Below are positions 62,104 through 64,000 of a stretch of 64,000 nucleotides of DNA, piece after piece. The stretch lies in assembly GCA_963701325.1 (NCBI GenBank), contig OY969604.1:310001-374000 (forward strand), read 5' to 3'. The notes beneath the pieces were generated by a model, which worked only from the letters and a program-made list of their open reading frames with translations, was not told where the DNA came from and made no database searches. Made by a program: the position numbers and the translations under genes. Within the stretch, counting starts at the first letter, position 1, and each line of letters opens with the position of its first letter. Source of the stretch: Bog-756 sp963701325. GTDB lineage: Bacteria; Actinomycetota; Acidimicrobiia; Acidimicrobiales; RAAP-2.

Positions 62104-63698
62104 GCGAACCGCCGGGCGAGGCCGACCTGCCCGCGGCCGCCCCACCCGCCGGCGGGATCGACGCCTCCCGACTCCGGAGTTTCATCGGGCTCTCGATCGG
62201 CCTGGTCGGCCCGCGGGCCAATCTGGCCGTCTCCGGAGTGCTGATCACGCTCTTCGTCCAGCAGCGGGCATCGAGCGCGCTCGCGGTCACCTTCGCCCTG
62301 ACCGCCGACCGGCTGGTGAGCTGGTTGACCTACCCGGTGGCCGGGCGGCTGAGCGATCGGACCCGGAGCCGCGTCGGTCGGCGCACCCCCTACATGGCCG
62401 GCAGCCTCATCTTGATGGGCGCGGCGACCTGGATGTTCACGGTCGTCCACGGGTACTGGCTCCTCGTGCTCATGATCCTCATCGCCGGACAGGCGTCAGC
62501 CACCTTCACCCTCACCAATGTGGCGGTGGTGCCCGAGGTCTTCGGTCGCAGCCGCTGGATCAAGGCACTCCTGCTCACCACGGTGCTCGGCACCCTCGCC
62601 AGCTGGACGATCAAGGGAACCGTGATCGCCTCGTGGAAGCAGAGCGACCCGGCCACCTGGAACCTCCCCTTCCAGATCGACGCGGTCATCCTGGTCGCGG
62701 TCGGTCTCGCCGTGTTGATCCTGGTGCGCGAGGCGCCGGCCGCCTCCTTCGGCGCCGCGATCGATCGCAAGGAGCGGGCCCGCCCCGCCCGGGACGAGCT
62801 CCGCGAGATCCTGGCGGGACCCAACGCCAAGGTGCTCATCGGTGGCTCGTTGCTCTTCTGGTCCGGTGTGGGGTCCACGGCGTACGTCGCCATCCTCTTC
62901 TTCCAGAAGGTCCTGCATGCCGGGGCGAGCGCCCAGACCGTCGCCGGTCTGGTCACCGGCATCCCGGTCTTCTTCCTCGGGATCGGACTCGGGATCCCCC
63001 TCAGCCGCCGGCTGACCCCGATGCAGCTTGCCGTGGGGGCCCCGCTGGTCGGGGCGGTGCTCGCCGGCGTCCAGTACTTCGAGACCCATCTCTGGCAGGC
63101 GGTCGCGCTCGCGTTCATCGGGGCCCCGTTCGTCGGCGCATACATCATCGTGATGGCCCCGCTGCTCCTCCGGCTCCTCCCGAGGGCGGGAGGCCTCGGC
63201 GAGCGGATCGGGATCCTGTTGGCCCCGTTCAACCTCTGCAGTGTGGTCATGGCCTACATCGCCGCCGTGGTCATCGACGCCACGGGCAACTACCGACTCA
63301 TCTGGCTCTTCCCCGCCGCGACCGGCGTGGCCCACGCGGTGGTCAACTGCTGGCTGCGGTACCCGAAACGGAACCCGGCCAGCCCCGACATGGTCAAACG
63401 GCTCTGGGAGTGGAGCATCGTCCAGGCCGAGTCGATGGCGGAAACCGGCATCCTCACCGGCCTCCTGGCCGCTCCCCTGCTCGGCGTGGTCACCGAGGAG
63501 GACGCCGACAGCGCGGTGGTCATCGACATGGCGCGCTCGATCCTCGGCAACCCCTACGACGACGGGACCGACCAGGGATCGGGCACCCCGTCGGCCACCT
63601 CCTCCGAGCCGGGCTCCGATGAGCGGGTCCCCGATTCAGCGACCGGCCAGGACCCGGACCCGGGAGAGGACGGCGGGAGCGCAGCGCCCGATCCGTGA
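62100..63698 (+). CDS. MFS transporter (GPH/SLC45-like sugar symporter type)
   Basis: A 532-residue membrane protein with about 12 helices between residues 25 and 470. The loop after helix 2 reads VAGRLSDRTRSRVGRRTPYM, the motif of the glycoside-pentoside-hexuronide and SLC45 sucrose-type symporters. It probably moves a sugar or glycoside with a proton. A hydrophilic C-terminal tail of ~60 residues (PSATSSEPGSDERVPDS) follows. It starts with GTG overlapping the DUF1844 stop. Substrate is unknown. Confidence 0.8.
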   Translation: MSEPPGEADLPAAAPPAGGIDASRLRSFIGLSIGLVGPRANLAVSGVLITLFVQQRASSALAVTFALTADRLVSWLTYPVAGRLSDRTRSRVGRRTPYMAGSLILMGAATWMFTVVHGYWLLVLMILIAGQASATFTLTNVAVVPEVFGRSRWIKALLLTTVLGTLASWTIKGTVIASWKQSDPATWNLPFQIDAVILVAVGLAVLILVREAPAASFGAAIDRKERARPARDELREILAGPNAKVLIGGSLLFWSGVGSTAYVAILFFQKVLHAGASAQTVAGLVTGIPVFFLGIGLGIPLSRRLTPMQLAVGAPLVGAVLAGVQYFETHLWQAVALAFIGAPFVGAYIIVMAPLLLRLLPRAGGLGERIGILLAPFNLCSVVMAYIAAVVIDATGNYRLIWLFPAATGVAHAVVNCWLRYPKRNPASPDMVKRLWEWSIVQAESMAETGILTGLLAAPLLGVVTEEDADSAVVIDMARSILGNPYDDGTDQGSGTPSATSSEPGSDERVPDSATGQDPDPGEDGGSAAPDP

Positions 63699-64000
63699 AC
63701 AGCCTGCTCACCGGCGGCGAGGGATCCGCCGGGAGTGACCACCCCGGGGAGGGGGCGGACCGACCGAGCCTCGAGGATGCCCAGCCGGCCGGCCACGATC
63801 CGGACGGCCACGACCGCCCCGGCGTCGATCGTGCGCGAGCCGTCGGTGATGACCGAGCAGTGGAACGGGACCCTGCGCCCGGGCCCGAACTCGACCGTGC
63901 CGAGGCCGCGCGCCTCGTCGAACGAGACCACGTGGCCGATCAGGGGAGCGCGGCCCACCGGGACGAGGTCCGAGGGGGAGGTCGGGTAGGTAGGGGTCAA
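63554..64000 (-). CDS. Cold-shock-domain-like protein, partial at the right edge
   Basis: About 148 residues are in the window; the true start may be at or beyond base 64000 (the first codon here is TTG). Residues ~18-75 read like a cold-shock/OB domain: GHVVSFDEARGLGTVEFGPG and VPFHCSVITDGSRTIDAGAV. The remaining ~70 residues are low-complexity and run antisense through the last 145 bases of the MFS gene, so the real end may be nearer 63700 if another frameshift is present. Nucleic-acid binding is likely; nothing more can be said. Confidence 0.5.
   Translation of the reverse strand: MTPTYPTSPSDLVPVGRAPLIGHVVSFDEARGLGTVEFGPGRRVPFHCSVITDGSRTIDAGAVVAVRIVAGRLGILEARSVRPLPGVVTPGGSLAAGEQAVHGSGAALPPSSPGSGSWPVAESGTRSSEPGSEEVADGVPDPWSVPSS

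Overview
The window is 64 kb of high-GC, gene-dense bacterial chromosome. It fits a deep-branching, high-GC actinomycete, probably Acidimicrobiia-like, though the class is inferred. Supporting signs: a 23S rRNA with about 3.1 kb of exon; the pgsA / gcvH / FHA (GarA-like) / MerR (FtsR-like) / bifunctional-nuclease order known from mycobacteria; a two-subunit KorAB; DipZ; rplT next to a SpoU methyltransferase and pheST; and many genes with a -10 box 6-8 bases before the start codon (leaderless mRNAs).

Layout. 1-4.4 kb: gltB (minus; C-terminus off the left edge). 4.6-7.8 kb: thiO-thiS-thiG-thiD. 8-14.7 kb: Tat phospholipase C-like lipoprotein, a small membrane protein, a polytopic glycosyltransferase, an S9 peptidase and a YhdH-type oxidoreductase. 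14.7-21.5 kb (minus): pgsA, a GDP-mannose pyrophosphorylase-like fusion, gcvH, zinc-ribbon FHA, MerR, BFN nuclease and a lipoprotein. 21.6-30.1 kb: DUF1015, a Cys-repeat lipoprotein, DUF1697, korAB, fbaB and a TPR protein. 30.2-33.0 kb: efeO-efeB and a GNAT acetyltransferase. 33.0-39.1 kb (minus): a complete 16S-23S-5S rRNA operon with promoter, leader, processing stems and terminator. 39.1-41.7 kb: a lipoprotein and DipZ. 41.8-50.3 kb (minus): the full arginine operon argCJBDFRGH. 50.4-55.1 kb: an accessory segment with an orphan AAA ATPase, an IS630 element, a secreted RCC1-repeat protein and a methyltransferase. 55.3-61.4 kb (minus): infC-rpmI-rplT-(SpoU methyltransferase)-pheS-pheT. 61.6-64 kb: DUF1844, an MFS transporter and an edge-truncated cold-shock-like protein.

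The most notable feature is a 400-nt group I intron inside the 23S rRNA gene (34253-34652). It lies in helix 69 after the equivalent of E. coli U1923, within the I-CeuI recognition sequence. P1 with a U.G pair at the splice site, P3, P7, P8, a GNRA-capped P9 and the terminal G can all be read directly. It carries no homing-endonuclease gene. I do not recall a described intron at this site in Actinomycetota.

Other points: infC appears to start with AUA. Eight conserved genes are each interrupted by a single-base frameshift in GC-rich sequence, which looks more like sequencing error than gene decay. Leaderless promoters recur throughout.
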